Shown here: positions 42,939-54,136 of the stretch, one piece after another
Layout of the letters: each line of letters begins with the position of its first letter
How positions within the stretch are numbered: the stretch's first letter is position 1
DNA from: Geosporobacter subterraneus DSM 17957
Lineage (GTDB): Bacteria; Bacillota; Clostridia; Peptostreptococcales; Thermotaleaceae
NCBI RefSeq assembly: GCF_900142145.1
Contig: NZ_FQZV01000023.1
Coordinates: 1 to 61,829 of the forward strand
Reading direction: 5' to 3'
Length of the DNA stretch: 61,829 nt
Translations under genes and position numbers: made by a program
The notes under the pieces: model-generated
The model's input: the letters and a program-made list of their open reading frames with translations, nothing else
Database searches by the model: none
Told to the model about the DNA's origin: nothing

Positions 42939-44042
42939 ATGAAATTTATTTGCAGCCAAAAACAACTGGCTTCAGCTATTACCATTGTTCAAAAAGCTGT
43001 TTCAGCAAAGACCACACTGCCTATTTTAAAGGGCATATTATTAGAAACCGTAGGACAAAAACTAAAACTGGTGGGTACAGATCTAGAATTAGGCATCGAA
43101 CAAACTATTGATGCGGAAATTCTATCAGAGGGATCCATTGTTATTTCTTCAAGAATACTGGGGGATATCATCAGAAAATTGCCCGATGCAGAGATAGAAT
43201 TTCAAATCGACCAAGATCATAATATGGTTATAAGGTGTGAAAATTCTGAATTTGCATTGATTGGGCAACCTTCAGTAGAATTCCCGGAGCTGCCTGTAGT
43301 GGAAGAAGAATATTCCTACCAAATTTCTCAGGATCTTTTTAAAAACATGATTCGCCAAACTATTTTCGCTACAGCCTTAGACGAAACGAGACCCATACTG
43401 ACCGGGGTGTTAATGGAAATTGCCGAAAGCAATATTAATATGGTAGCTCTAGATGGCTATCGATTGGCCTTTAGACAAGGAACCATTAAAAGTTATGAAA
43501 ATAGTAAGGCTGTTATTCCAGGTAAGACCCTTAGTGAAATTCACCGGATTATTTCAGATGAGGATACTGCAGATGTTGAAATATTCTTTACAGACAAGCA
43601 TGTATTATTTCAGATGAAGGATATTAAGGTGATTTCCAGATTGCTGGAAGGAGAATTCATCAACTATAAACAGATCCTTCCAAATGAATATAAATCCAGA
43701 GTTAAGGTAAATACGAGAAATTTGCTGGATAGCATGGAAAGAGCATCGCTGCTGGCCAAAGAAGGTAAAAATAACTTAGTAAGATTCTCTATAAAGGATG
43801 AAACGATGACGATTACCTCCAATGCAGAAATTGGAAGGGTATATGAAACCTTAAACATAGAATTGGAAGGTCAGGATCTCGATATTGGATTTAACTCAAA
43901 ATACTTCTTAGATGTTTTAAAGATCATTGATAGTGAGGAAATCTATTTGGAATTTACAACAAATGTAAGTCCTTGTATTGTAAAACCAACAGATACGCAG
44001 AATTATACATACCTCATTTTACCGGTGAGATTGGCTAACTAA
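42939..44042 (+). CDS. dnaN: DNA polymerase III beta subunit (sliding clamp)
   Basis: A 367-residue clamp with three tandem domains, beginning MKFICSQKQLASAITIVQKAVSAKTTLPILKGILLE and ending with the family's YLILPVRL. Its GGAGG ribosome site is fused to a DnaA box (GGAGGTTATCCACAGATG), so DnaA bound at the DNA level could block this stretch. It is followed by a strong terminator. Confidence 0.97.
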   Translation: MKFICSQKQLASAITIVQKAVSAKTTLPILKGILLETVGQKLKLVGTDLELGIEQTIDAEILSEGSIVISSRILGDIIRKLPDAEIEFQIDQDHNMVIRCENSEFALIGQPSVEFPELPVVEEEYSYQISQDLFKNMIRQTIFATALDETRPILTGVLMEIAESNINMVALDGYRLAFRQGTIKSYENSKAVIPGKTLSEIHRIISDEDTADVEIFFTDKHVLFQMKDIKVISRLLEGEFINYKQILPNEYKSRVKVNTRNLLDSMERASLLAKEGKNNLVRFSIKDETMTITSNAEIGRVYETLNIELEGQDLDIGFNSKYFLDVLKIIDSEEIYLEFTTNVSPCIVKPTDTQNYTYLILPVRLAN

Positions 44043-44043
44043 T

Positions 44044-44083
44044 AAAAGGAGTTTTCTATACCTTTGTATAGAAAACTCCTTTT
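44044..44083 (+). terminator. Strong terminator after dnaN
   Basis: An 18-bp perfect stem (AAAAGGAGTTTTCTATAC with its complement) with a CTTT loop ends in TTTT. It closes the dnaA-dnaN unit 2 bp after the stop. Confidence 0.93.
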
Positions 44084-44171
44084 CAAGGTAAAAAAGGTAT
44101 TTATTTATGTTTGAAGACAGGCTTTTTGTACAAACTAAGGCGTAGAAAATGTTTTTAGCGGAAGGATGTTG

Positions 44172-44384
44172 ATGATGAGAAAGATAAGGATCGAAGAAGA
44201 TATGATTAAACTGGATTCACTGTTAAAGCTGGCTGATTTTGCCCAAACAGGCGGCCATGCAAAGATCATGATCCAGGATGGTTTGATAAAGGTAAATGGA
44301 AATGTTGAGTATCAACGGGGCAAAAAAATTAAGCCGGGAGATCAGGTAAGTGTAGAAGGACAAGTTATTACAGTGGTTAAATAG
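44172..44384 (+). CDS. yaaA: S4-domain RNA-binding protein YaaA
   Basis: A 70-residue S4 protein. LDSLLKLADFAQTGGHAKIMIQDGLIKVNGNVEYQRGKKIKPGDQV is the S4 fold. The ATG at 44172 is 6 nt after GGAAGG; an upstream ATG touches that site and a later one is also possible. The gene sits between dnaN and recF, its conserved place in Firmicutes. Confidence 0.9.
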   Translation: MMRKIRIEEDMIKLDSLLKLADFAQTGGHAKIMIQDGLIKVNGNVEYQRGKKIKPGDQVSVEGQVITVVK

Positions 44385-44497
44385 ACGCTAAAAAGGCAGT
44401 ATATAGAAAAAAATAATCTATAAAGCAGGGACACAGATTTGCTGGGTTCCGTTAAAACAGCAGATTTGTTACTTCCATCGCGTTGTGGGGTGCTTTT

Positions 44498-45613
44498 GTG
44501 TATATAAGAAATTTAAAGTTAATTAACTTTAGAAATTATCATCAGTTAGAATTATCCCTTCACCCTAAGGTGAATATTTTTGTTGGAGATAATGCTCAAG
44601 GAAAAACCAATATTCTGGAAGCCATCTATATGACTGCAGCGGGCAAATCCTTTCGTACTACTAAGGATCGAGAAATCATTAGAATGGATAAGCAGCAGGG
44701 CTATATAAAAATAGAGGGTGAAAAAAGGTATGGTAAGGTTACAGTGGAGTTAAAGCTAGAAGAAGAAAAGAAAAAACAAGTTAAAGTAAATGGTTTAACT
44801 TCCACAAAACGTGCAGATTTACTGGGAAATGTATATGTGGTCATTTTTTCACCGGAGGATCTGAGGTTGGTGAAGGAGGGACCTGCTGAGCGGAGAAGAT
44901 TCATTGATCAGGAGCTTTCCAATATTAAACCAAAGTATTTTCATCATTTACACCAATATCATAAGGTTCTAATGCAGCGAAACAATTTATTAAAGAAAAT
45001 ACAACAGAACAGAGGATATATGGAAACCCTGGAGATTTGGGATGAAAAACTGGCAGAGCTGGGGACAAAGCTAATGTTTGAAAAAATGAGCTTTGTCAGC
45101 CGATTGAGCATGCTGAGCAAATTGGTTCATCGTAAGATTACAGATAATAGGGAAACCCTGGAGCTTAAGTATCAGAGCAGTATCCCTATGAAGAATAATG
45201 ATGCAGAAATGAAGGATTTTTTTATTAAAAAACTACAGGAGACCCTGGAAAAGGATATAAACAGAGGCAGCACAACCATTGGCCCCCACAGGGATGATCT
45301 GGGGCTTTATGTGAACGGCATTGATATCAGAATTTTTGGTTCCCAGGGTCAGCAGCGTACTACTGCCTTAGCTTTGAAGCTGGCAGAAATTGAGCTGGTG
45401 AAGGGTGAGACCGGCGAATACCCAATTCTATTATTGGATGACGTGATGTCAGAATTGGATCCGAAGCGGCAGCAGTTTTTGATTAAAAGCCTTCGGGACA
45501 TTCAAACCTTTGTAACCACAACGGAACTAAATAATCTGGAAACCATGGAGTTTAATGAAAAAGAGATATTTTACGTCGAGAATGCTCATGTAAAACCTTA
45601 TGCTAAGGACTAA
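44498..45613 (+). CDS. recF: DNA replication and repair protein RecF
   Basis: A 371-residue SMC-like ATPase. The GTG at 44498 is chosen because GGGGTG lies 5 nt upstream and the protein then starts VYIRNLKLINFRNY, as in other RecFs. Walker A is GDNAQGKTNILEAIY, the signature region is GSQGQQRTTALALKLAE and Walker B is LLLDDVMSELD. It loads RecA at gaps. Confidence 0.95.
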   Translation: MYIRNLKLINFRNYHQLELSLHPKVNIFVGDNAQGKTNILEAIYMTAAGKSFRTTKDREIIRMDKQQGYIKIEGEKRYGKVTVELKLEEEKKKQVKVNGLTSTKRADLLGNVYVVIFSPEDLRLVKEGPAERRRFIDQELSNIKPKYFHHLHQYHKVLMQRNNLLKKIQQNRGYMETLEIWDEKLAELGTKLMFEKMSFVSRLSMLSKLVHRKITDNRETLELKYQSSIPMKNNDAEMKDFFIKKLQETLEKDINRGSTTIGPHRDDLGLYVNGIDIRIFGSQGQQRTTALALKLAEIELVKGETGEYPILLLDDVMSELDPKRQQFLIKSLRDIQTFVTTTELNNLETMEFNEKEIFYVENAHVKPYAKD

Positions 45614-45709
45614 AGTAGGGGTTCCGTCAAATAAAACGAATATTTCTTTTATATAGACCCATAAAAGGTTATAATATAATTTGGATAAATTTTGTAGGGA
45701 GGCGTTGAG

Positions 45710-46006
45710 ATGTTTCTTCATTTGGGTGGAGATATGGTGATACCGATCAGTGATATCGTTTCCATTATTGATATGGGCACGGTTGCAAAATCAAAGGATA
45801 ATAAGGAATTCTTTAGGATTGCAGAGGAAGAAGGATTTGTTTGCCGTATTACAGCAGAAGTACCGAAGTCTTGCGTGATTACGGAAAGAATAGAGGCAGG
45901 GAAAAAAGGTGAGAAGCATACGGTAAAATCTGTGATCTATTATTCACCCATTTCATCAACAACACTTCAAAAAAGGGCCGGATTTATAGATGAGATTCAT
46001 ATTTAA
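45710..46006 (+). CDS. remB: RemB-like regulator (YaaB / DUF370)
   Basis: A 98-residue protein MFLHLGGDMVIPISDIVSIIDMGT... of the RemA/RemB family. In Bacillus RemA activates matrix genes; RemB, encoded after recF, is the weaker paralog. The recF-remB-gyrB order is conserved. The ATG follows GGGAGG. Confidence 0.88.
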   Translation: MFLHLGGDMVIPISDIVSIIDMGTVAKSKDNKEFFRIAEEEGFVCRITAEVPKSCVITERIEAGKKGEKHTVKSVIYYSPISSTTLQKRAGFIDEIHI

Positions 46007-46094
46007 CAGATTGTATAATTTAGTAGAAGAATTAGAAAATACAGACACAGATTCGCTAGGTTTGTCCTTTTGGTCGTTCTAAACCTCCTTCCAA

Positions 46095-46157
46095 CAAAGA
46101 AAGCTAAAACTTGCAAACTCACTGCGTTCAAATATACAAGTTTTTATAGGCTTTCTT
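46095..46157. terminator. Long imperfect hairpin in the remB-gyrB gap
   Basis: AAAGAAAGC (46095-46103) pairs with GCTTTCTTT (46149-46157) and AAAACTTG (46105-46112) with CAAGTTTT (46136-46143). It may terminate the recF-remB transcript. The 379-bp gap (46007-46385) otherwise has no gene; it contains a short repeat (see 46044-46062) and the gyrB promoter region. Confidence 0.55.
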
Positions 46158-46379
46158 TATATACAGTTGCTAAGACCGATGTCAAAAGGATCAAAGAGAC
46201 GCTCACGTAGTGTCACGTATTTTCTTTAATACACAATATAAAGTGGCTTAATAGATTTATTTTGCAGAGGTAAGTACAGCTACTGATTCGGAAGATAGGA
46301 AAATATAAGAGATTCATTGAATCTGTAGTTTTTTTGTGAAATTCAGTCGTATTCACAAGAAGTAAATCGTAGGGGGTAA

Positions 46380-48296
<1,917 letters not shown>

Positions 48297-48311
48297 TAAG
48301 GGGGCTGAAAG

Positions 48312-50753
48312 ATGTTAGAGCATATTGGTAATATCGTACAAATTGATATTGAAGAAGAGATGAAAAAGTCTTATATCGATTATGCCATGAGTGTAATCGT
48401 AGGGAGAGCACTGCCAGATGTAAGGGACGGGCTAAAGCCTGTTCATAGAAGAATATTGTATGCAATGAATGAATTGGGATTAAGCCCTGATAAACCTCAT
48501 AGAAAATCTGCCCGTATCGTAGGGGATGTACTAGGTAAGTATCATCCTCATGGTGATAGCTCTGTATATGAAGCCATGGTTAGAATGGCCCAGGATTTTT
48601 CCACCCGCTACCTGCTGGTTGACGGCCATGGAAACTTTGGATCTGTTGACGGAGATGGGGCAGCGGCCATGCGTTATACGGAAGCAAGACTTTCTAAGCT
48701 GGCGGTAGAATTGCTGAGAGATATTGGGAAGGAAACCGTGGATTATGCACCGAACTTTGATGAGACATTAAAGGAACCTGTTGTGCTTCCAAGCAGATAT
48801 CCAAACCTGTTGGTAAACGGGTCTAATGGTATTGCCGTTGGAATGGCTACATCTATTCCGCCTCATAATTTAGGGGAAGTGATTGATGCAACAGTTAAGC
48901 TGATTGATGATGAGGAAGCTACTGTAGAGGATTTAATCAAGATCGTGAAAGGTCCTGATTTTCCTACAGGAGCTACCATTATGGGCAAAGAATCTATTCG
49001 CGAAGCCTATCGAACCGGTCAGGGAAGAGTTATAGTCCGGGCGAAAGTGGACATTGAACAGACTGCCAAGGGAAAAACCCAGATCATTGTAAATGAAATT
49101 CCTTATCAGGTAAATAAAGCCAGATTAATTGAGAAAATTGCAGAATTGGTACGTGATAAAAAAATCGAGGGTATTTCTGATTTAAGGGATGAAAGTGACC
49201 GCAATGGCATGCGTATTGTCATTGAAATTAAAAGAGATGCCAATGTCAATGTAGTATTAAATAAGCTTTATAAGCATACCCAGCTTCAGGATACCTTCAG
49301 CATTATTATGATTGCTTTGGTAGATGGACAGCCAAAGCTGCTGAACCTGTATGATATGATTTATCACTATTTAGGACATCAGAAGGATGTTATTCGAAGA
49401 AGGACAGAATATGATCTGGCCAAGGCGGAGGATCGTGCCCATATATTAGAGGGATTAAAGATTGCTTTAGATCATATCGACGAGGTCATTCAGTTAATTC
49501 GAAGCTCTTCCAACGTACAGACTGCTAAGGAAGGCTTGATGAGCCGGTTTAAGCTTTCTGAAAAGCAGGCTCAAGCTATACTGGATATGCGTCTTCAAAG
49601 ATTGACAGGTTTAGAAAGAGAAAAGATTGATGAAGAATACGAAGAATTAATCAAGCTGATTAATCACTATCGTGAAATATTAGCGAATGAAAGACTTTTA
49701 TTAAGTATCATCAAAGAAGAATTACTGGAAATTAGAGATAAGTATGATGATGATAGAAGAACAATGATTGCTGCAGCTGCTGATGAAATTGATATGGAAG
49801 ACTTGATTGATGAGGAAGAAGTAGCCATTACTTTAACCCACTTTGGATATGTAAAGAGACTTCCATCCAATACCTATAAAAGCCAACGCAGAGGTGGAAA
49901 AGGGGTAGCTGGTCATGCTACCCGGGAAGAGGATTTTGTAGAACATCTCTTTATTACTTCTACCCATAACTATATTGTATTCTTTACGAATTTAGGAAGA
50001 GCTTACCGGTTAAAGGCTTACGATATTCCTGAGGCGAAAAGACAGGCCAAGGGAACAGCTATCGTAAATTTGCTGCAACTGCAGCCTGATGAAAAGGTAA
50101 CGGCAGTAATCCCGATAAAAGAATTTGAGGATAATAAGTTCCTGATCTTAGCCACGAAGACAGGTATTATCAAAAAAACGGAACTGTCTCAGTTTGATAC
50201 CTCCAGAAAATCCGGTATTGTAGCGATCAGCTTAAGAAATGATGATGAGCTGATCAGCGTAAAGCTGACGGATGGCGAAAAGGAAATTATCATGGCTACC
50301 AGAGACGGTATGGCTATTCGATTCGATGAAAAGGATGTAAGAGATATGGGTCGTTCTGCCATGGGTGTTAAGGGGATGAGCCTTAGTGAAGGAGATTATG
50401 TAGTGGCCATGGAACTGGTGGAAAAGGACAGTGATCTGCTGATCGTCAGCGAATATGGATTTGGAAAGAGAACTTCACTGGATGAGTATCGTATCCAATC
50501 CAGGGGAGGAAAGGGTCTAATCACCTACAATACAAAGGATAAGACCGGCATGGTAGTTGGTGCAAAGGTTGTAACTGATCAGGATGAAGTGATGCTGATC
50601 AGTACCGATGGTGTAATTATTCGTCTTCAGGTGAAGGATATTTCAAGAATGGGAAGAAATACTCAAGGGGTTACACTCATGAAGGTGAGACAGGATACGA
50701 ATATCGTATCGATTGCAAAGGTAGCCCAAGAAATTGAGGAAGATAATGAATAA
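48312..50753 (+). CDS. gyrA: DNA gyrase subunit A
   Basis: An 813-residue subunit. The catalytic Tyr is in [12 protein letters not shown]. The quinolone region reads [21 protein letters not shown], with Ser at the position equivalent to Escherichia Ser83, so no common resistance change is visible. The C-terminal pinwheel carries the GyrA-box [11 protein letters not shown], required for negative supercoiling and marking it as gyrase rather than topoisomerase IV. Confidence 0.98.
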   Translation: MLEHIGNIVQIDIEEEMKKSYIDYAMSVIVGRALPDVRDGLKPVHRRILYAMNELGLSPDKPHRKSARIVGDVLGKYHPHGDSSVYEAMVRMAQDFSTRYLLVDGHGNFGSVDGDGAAAMRYTEARLSKLAVELLRDIGKETVDYAPNFDETLKEPVVLPSRYPNLLVNGSNGIAVGMATSIPPHNLGEVIDATVKLIDDEEATVEDLIKIVKGPDFPTGATIMGKESIREAYRTGQGRVIVRAKVDIEQTAKGKTQIIVNEIPYQVNKARLIEKIAELVRDKKIEGISDLRDESDRNGMRIVIEIKRDANVNVVLNKLYKHTQLQDTFSIIMIALVDGQPKLLNLYDMIYHYLGHQKDVIRRRTEYDLAKAEDRAHILEGLKIALDHIDEVIQLIRSSSNVQTAKEGLMSRFKLSEKQAQAILDMRLQRLTGLEREKIDEEYEELIKLINHYREILANERLLLSIIKEELLEIRDKYDDDRRTMIAAAADEIDMEDLIDEEEVAITLTHFGYVKRLPSNTYKSQRRGGKGVAGHATREEDFVEHLFITSTHNYIVFFTNLGRAYRLKAYDIPEAKRQAKGTAIVNLLQLQPDEKVTAVIPIKEFEDNKFLILATKTGIIKKTELSQFDTSRKSGIVAISLRNDDELISVKLTDGEKEIIMATRDGMAIRFDEKDVRDMGRSAMGVKGMSLSEGDYVVAMELVEKDSDLLIVSEYGFGKRTSLDEYRIQSRGGKGLITYNTKDKTGMVVGAKVVTDQDEVMLISTDGVIIRLQVKDISRMGRNTQGVTLMKVRQDTNIVSIAKVAQEIEEDNE

Positions 50754-50828
50754 AAATTATTAACTAAAAATAAATAAAAATATTTTAGAAAACTGTTTAA
50801 TCAATCAGAAAAGGGAAATATATATACC

Positions 50829-50857
50829 AGCAAAAGGTTTTATATTACCTTTTGTTT
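50829..50857 (+). terminator. First hairpin after gyrA
   Basis: CAAAAGGT and ACCTTTTG pair around an 8-nt AT loop, followed by TTTATG. It is a weak terminator or an RNA 3'-end stabiliser. Confidence 0.5.
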
Positions 50858-50937
50858 ATGTCGGAAAGTAGGATCGGCTCATCATACTTTCATTGGCATA
50901 CATTGGACTTAAAACAACCCCCTTATTTGATATTTTG

Positions 50938-50972
50938 CGCAAAGGCATAGTTGCTTTTGCGTATTTTTTTTA
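50938..50972 (+). terminator. Main gyrA terminator
   Basis: CGCAAAGGCA and TGCTTTTGCG form a 10-bp stem (one G-U) with a TAGT loop, followed by TATTTTTTTT. The remainder of 50754-51109 is AT-rich and holds the rsbV promoter but no gene. Confidence 0.92.
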
Positions 50973-51109
50973 TTACAATAAAGGGAAAAAAGAACAAAAC
51001 TTTTCATATTCTTACAACGAACATTAAAAAGCTTTTTATTGTTCATAAACATGTTTAAGCTGTCTCAGATTGGGTAAAATCAAAAAAAGAAAGTTAGGGG
51101 GGTTTTTTT

Positions 51110-51427
51110 GTGTCATTAAAAATGAATACGCAGTATTTAGCTGAAAAGAATATGTGGTATGTAGAAGTGGTTGGTGAAATAGATATTTACACTGCAAACA
51201 GGCTAAAAGAAACGTTAATTAATTTGTTAAATGAACAAAATACAGATATTAGAATTAACTGTGAAGAATTAGATTATATAGATAGTACAGGTTTAGGTGT
51301 GTTAATAGGTGCATTGAAGCGCTTAAAGCAAGATAATAAAAATATTATTATAGCAAATCCGAAGCCAAATATTTCAAAGCTGCTTAATATTACAGGCCTT
51401 AACAAAATATTTATCATAGAAGGGTGA
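51110..51427 (+). CDS. rsbV: Anti-sigma factor antagonist RsbV (STAS domain)
   Basis: A 105-residue STAS protein from a GTG after TTAGGGGGG. VEVVGEIDIYTANRLKETLINL and INCEELDYIDSTGLGVLIGALKRLK contain the phosphorylatable Ser of the D-S-T-G motif. It would sequester RsbW when dephosphorylated and so release SigB. First gene of rsbV-rsbW-sigB; no phosphatase (RsbU/RsbZ) gene is in view. Confidence 0.92.
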   Translation: MSLKMNTQYLAEKNMWYVEVVGEIDIYTANRLKETLINLLNEQNTDIRINCEELDYIDSTGLGVLIGALKRLKQDNKNIIIANPKPNISKLLNITGLNKIFIIEG

Positions 51428-51477
51428 ATGAATGAATTATGAGCAACATAAAAATAATAGAGAAGGTGGAATATCAA

Positions 51478-51891
51478 ATGGGTGATAGTTTATCTATATC
51501 CATACCAAGTAAACCGGAGTATGTCAGCGTTGTTCGTTTAACAACTTCTGCTATCGCCAGCAGAATGGGTTTTAATGTTGAAGAAATTGAAGATATTAAG
51601 GTAGCAGTTGCGGAAGCCTGTACCAATGCGATTATTCATAGTAATTGCAAACAGGACGATAACTTCAACATTCATTTTGGGATGGATGAGAAAAAGATTG
51701 TAATACAAGTTCAGGATCAGGGAAACGGTTTTTACTGTGAGGCTGTAGAGGAGCCGGATTTGACAAGTCCAAAGGAGGGAGGATTGGGGATATTCATTAT
51801 TAAGTCTCTAATGGACGAAGTTGTACTAGAATCAGATATTGGCAAGGGCACAACGATAAAAATGACTAAATATTTAGGGGATGATATTTAA
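51478..51891 (+). CDS. rsbW: Anti-sigma factor / serine kinase RsbW
   Basis: A 137-residue GHKL kinase. The ATG at 51478 is 8 nt after AAGGTGG, and IPSKPEYVSVVRLTTSAIASRMGF then matches the usual N-terminus; an ATG 13 codons upstream is possible. The N box is AVAEACTNAIIHSN, and VQDQGNGF and GGLGIFIIKSLMDEV are the G1/G2 boxes. It binds SigB and phosphorylates RsbV. Its stop overlaps the sigB start by 1 bp. Confidence 0.92.
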   Translation: MGDSLSISIPSKPEYVSVVRLTTSAIASRMGFNVEEIEDIKVAVAEACTNAIIHSNCKQDDNFNIHFGMDEKKIVIQVQDQGNGFYCEAVEEPDLTSPKEGGLGIFIIKSLMDEVVLESDIGKGTTIKMTKYLGDDI

Positions 51892-52688
51892 TGAAGAATG
51901 TAGCGCCTGCTACCATGAACAGAGATTTAAATTCCCTAAAGCAGTATAACGAGAAGGAATTATTTAAATTATACGCAGCTACTAAAGATAAAACCATTAG
52001 AAATGAGCTGGTAAACCGTTATCTGTATATAGCAGAGATCTTATCTAAAAAATATGTAAATCGAGGTATTGAATACGAGGATATTTACCAGGTTGCTTCC
52101 TTAGGTCTTATTTATGCCATTGAACGTTTTGATCTGAATAGGGGATTCGAATTTTCTAGCTTCGCCACACCAACCATTATTGGAGAAATAAAAAAGCACT
52201 TCCGAGATAAGGGCTGGTCTATCAGGGTACCGAGAAGAATTCAGGAGCTATCTAAAAAAGTCAACGCTGCAAGAATAGTACTGAATCAGACGCTGCAGAA
52301 AAGCCCTAAAATTGAGGATATTGCAGAGTACTTAGGGTGTACAGCAGAACAGGTTTTAGAGGCTATGGAAGCCAGTCAGGTCTATACGCCAAAATCTTTG
52401 GATCTTAGCTACGATACCAATGGTGAAGATAAGGATTTACAGCTAATGGATTTAATTGGCGAAGATGATCGACATTTTGATATCATTGAAAATCGTGATT
52501 TTATAGCGAAGTGTATGGATAAACTAAATGAGGTAGAGATAAAGATCATTAAGGATCGCTTCTTCAAGAATCGGACGCAGATTCAAGTGGCTGATGAATT
52601 AGGGGTTTCCCAGATGACTATCTCAAGAATGGAAAAAAAGATTATTGAAAAATTTAGAAAAGAATTGACAAGAATTAAGGATTTATAA
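51891..52688 (+). CDS. sigB: RNA polymerase sigma factor SigB (SigB/F/G family)
   Basis: A 265-residue sigma-70 family factor with region 2 (NRYLYIAEILSKKYVNRGIEYEDIYQVASLGLIYAIERFDLNRGFEFSSFATPTIIGEIKKHFRDKGW), region 3 (PRRIQELSKKVNAAR) and region 4 HTH (RTQIQVADELGVSQMTISRMEKKI). The position after rsbVW and gyrA matches the general-stress SigB locus known in Clostridioides rather than the spoIIA locus. Confidence 0.92.
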   Translation: MKNVAPATMNRDLNSLKQYNEKELFKLYAATKDKTIRNELVNRYLYIAEILSKKYVNRGIEYEDIYQVASLGLIYAIERFDLNRGFEFSSFATPTIIGEIKKHFRDKGWSIRVPRRIQELSKKVNAARIVLNQTLQKSPKIEDIAEYLGCTAEQVLEAMEASQVYTPKSLDLSYDTNGEDKDLQLMDLIGEDDRHFDIIENRDFIAKCMDKLNEVEIKIIKDRFFKNRTQIQVADELGVSQMTISRMEKKIIEKFRKELTRIKDL

Positions 52689-52721
52689 AAGGGTTAAATG
52701 GAACGAAGAATTTAACCTTTT
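52688..52721 (+). terminator. Terminator after sigB
   Basis: AAAGGGTTAAAT pairs with ATTTAACCTTT (one G-U) and ends in TTTTTA, directly after the stop codon. Confidence 0.88.
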
Positions 52722-52733
52722 TATTTATATGTA

Positions 52734-52772
52734 AAAAATAGAGTCTAGGAATTTTTCCATGACTCTATTTTT
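52734..52772 (+). terminator. Second terminator after sigB
   Basis: AAAAATAGAGTC and GACTCTATTTTT form a 12-bp stem with a 15-nt loop and a T-tail. Tandem terminators insulate the sigB operon from the next gene. Confidence 0.88.
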
Positions 52773-52805
52773 TATGCCTATTATCTATGCTATAATAACC
52801 TATGG

Positions 52806-52834
52806 TTGACAATAATTGATCATGTTTATATAGG
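52806..52834 (+). promoter_or_regulatory. Promoter of the siroheme protein gene
   Basis: TTGACA (52806-52811), 17 bp, TATAGG (52829-52834). The ribosome site GGGAGG follows within 10 bp, so the transcript leader is very short. Confidence 0.65.
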
Positions 52835-52851
52835 AACAGGGAGGTCTAGTG

Positions 52852-53700
52852 ATGACAAAGGAAGAGTTAGTGCGATTGAAGGCAGAAGGGTTTATTGCAC
52901 AAAAACAGAAGGGCTATTTTTCTGTAAGAATTCTTAGCCGTGCCGGCAATTTTACAGCAGAAGAGCTTGCTGCCATAGGTCAAATTTCGAAACAATATGC
53001 CAGAGGCTATGTAGGTATAACCGTAAGACTTAGCGCTGAAATTCCATGGATCTCCTATGAAAATATTCAACCGGTAAAGGATGCCATCATAAAAAGCGGG
53101 TTATCCTATGGCGGAACAGGTAAGCGGGTAAGACCTCTTTTGGCCTGCAAAGGTACGGTATGTATCCATGGGATTATAGATACGCAGGAAAGTTGTCGTC
53201 TTCTTCATGAAAAACATTTTGCAAGGGCTACACCAGCCAAGTTTAAAATAGGTATTGTAGGATGTCCTAATAACTGTGCAAAGGCTTCTTTAAATGACAT
53301 TGGCTTTATGGGTCAAAGAGTGATTGCTTTTGATGAATCTCTCTGCAAAAACTGCGGTCTGTGTCTTTCTGTTTGTAAAGTAAAGGCATTGGCAAAAGTA
53401 GAGGAAAAAATACAATTTGAGGTTGAAAAATGTAAAAGCTGCGGTGCATGTACTAAAGTCTGTCCATTTAAGGCTGTTACAGTTGAAAAAGAAGGAGTGG
53501 CAGTTTTTGTAGGAGGAAAGTTTGGGAGAGATTATCGTATTGGCGATCGAATGAAAAAAATGATTACAACCGAAGAAATGAATTCAATGGTGGATAAAAT
53601 CATTCTCTATTATCATGAAAATGCAGCTCCGGGGGAGCGATTATCGGATATGATTGAACGGGTTACCTGGGAGAAGATGGAGAAGGATTTAACACTATAA
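52852..53700 (+). CDS. Nitrite/sulfite reductase-like 4Fe-4S protein (AsrC-like)
   Basis: A 282-residue protein from the ATG 7 nt after GGGAGG. The N-terminal half has a ferredoxin-like siroheme domain (GYVGITVRLSAEIPWI), then CKGTVC and GCPNNCAKASLND, which together bind the coupled siroheme-[4Fe-4S] centre. The first pair is C-x4-C, one residue shorter than the common C-x5-C. A dicluster ferredoxin domain follows (CKNCGLCLSVCK, CKSCGACTKVCP). The layout resembles the catalytic subunit of anaerobic sulfite reductase, but asrA and asrB partners are absent, so its electron donor and substrate are open. Confidence 0.82.
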   Translation: MTKEELVRLKAEGFIAQKQKGYFSVRILSRAGNFTAEELAAIGQISKQYARGYVGITVRLSAEIPWISYENIQPVKDAIIKSGLSYGGTGKRVRPLLACKGTVCIHGIIDTQESCRLLHEKHFARATPAKFKIGIVGCPNNCAKASLNDIGFMGQRVIAFDESLCKNCGLCLSVCKVKALAKVEEKIQFEVEKCKSCGACTKVCPFKAVTVEKEGVAVFVGGKFGRDYRIGDRMKKMITTEEMNSMVDKIILYYHENAAPGERLSDMIERVTWEKMEKDLTL

Positions 53701-53708
53701 AAATATGT

Positions 53709-53738
53709 ATAGGAACGGGAGGCTCCTCCCGTTCCTAT
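53709..53738. terminator. Bidirectional terminator hairpin
   Basis: ATAGGAACGGGAGG pairs with CCTCCCGTTCCTAT (14 bp, 2-nt loop). It lies between convergent genes, 8 bp past the siroheme protein stop and 15 bp past the stop of the small gene on the other strand. T-tails are short. Confidence 0.8.
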
Positions 53739-53753
53739 ATTGAAAAGGATGAT

Positions 53754-53969
53754 CTAGTATCCGAAAAACCCTCCAAATCCTCCGCCAAACAAAACTACTA
53801 GCAATAGGAAGAAGAATAATAGACTTGGGTTGTCGCCAAATCCGCCGATTCCCTTACCGCAACCGCCAAATCCTCCTCCAAAAAGGATAACTAGCAATAA
53901 GAAGAAAAATAATAGGCTTTCGTTGCCTTGACCAAACCAACCGCCTGGTTTTCTTGCAGCTTCTGCCAT
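53754..53969 (-). CDS. Small hydrophobic Gly-rich protein with internal tandem repeat, spore-type
   Basis: A 71-residue protein with an ATG behind GGAGG. Two nearly identical units, ESLLFFFLLLVILFGGGFGGCG and PSLLFFFLLLVVLFGGGFGGFFG, each consist of a 12-residue hydrophobic helix and a GGGFGG tail. Short hydrophobic Gly-rich proteins of this kind (YjcZ-like and related) are typical of spore formers, but the precise family is not certain. It is on the minus strand among plus-strand genes, with trpS. The duplicated DNA is still very similar, suggesting recent duplication. Confidence 0.65.
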   Translation of the reverse strand: MAEAARKPGGWFGQGNESLLFFFLLLVILFGGGFGGCGKGIGGFGDNPSLLFFFLLLVVLFGGGFGGFFGY

Positions 53970-54093
53970 AATATAACCTCCTTTTCGATTTAATTTGATG
54001 CAAAAGATATTAGTTTTTTTTTCTTTTGTCTAATATAGATTATGTTTTATGTCCGATTTTTGTTACAAAACAATAATTATTTAAAGAAAACAA

Positions 54094-54130
54094 TAAAAAT
54101 AGGGCCGGAAAAAATCCAGTCCTATTTTTA
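54094..54130 (-). terminator. Terminator of trpS
   Basis: TAAAAATAGG and CCTATTTTTA pair (10 bp, extended by a few inner pairs) right after the trpS stop, with T-rich sequence following on the minus strand. Confidence 0.85.
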
Positions 54131-54136
54131 TTGAGG

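Noticed and set aside
51110-52688. spoIIAA-spoIIAB-sigF operon
   Set aside because: The order is the same, but the location after gyrA and the RsbW-like N-terminus match the stress sigB locus; sigF cannot be fully excluded by eye.
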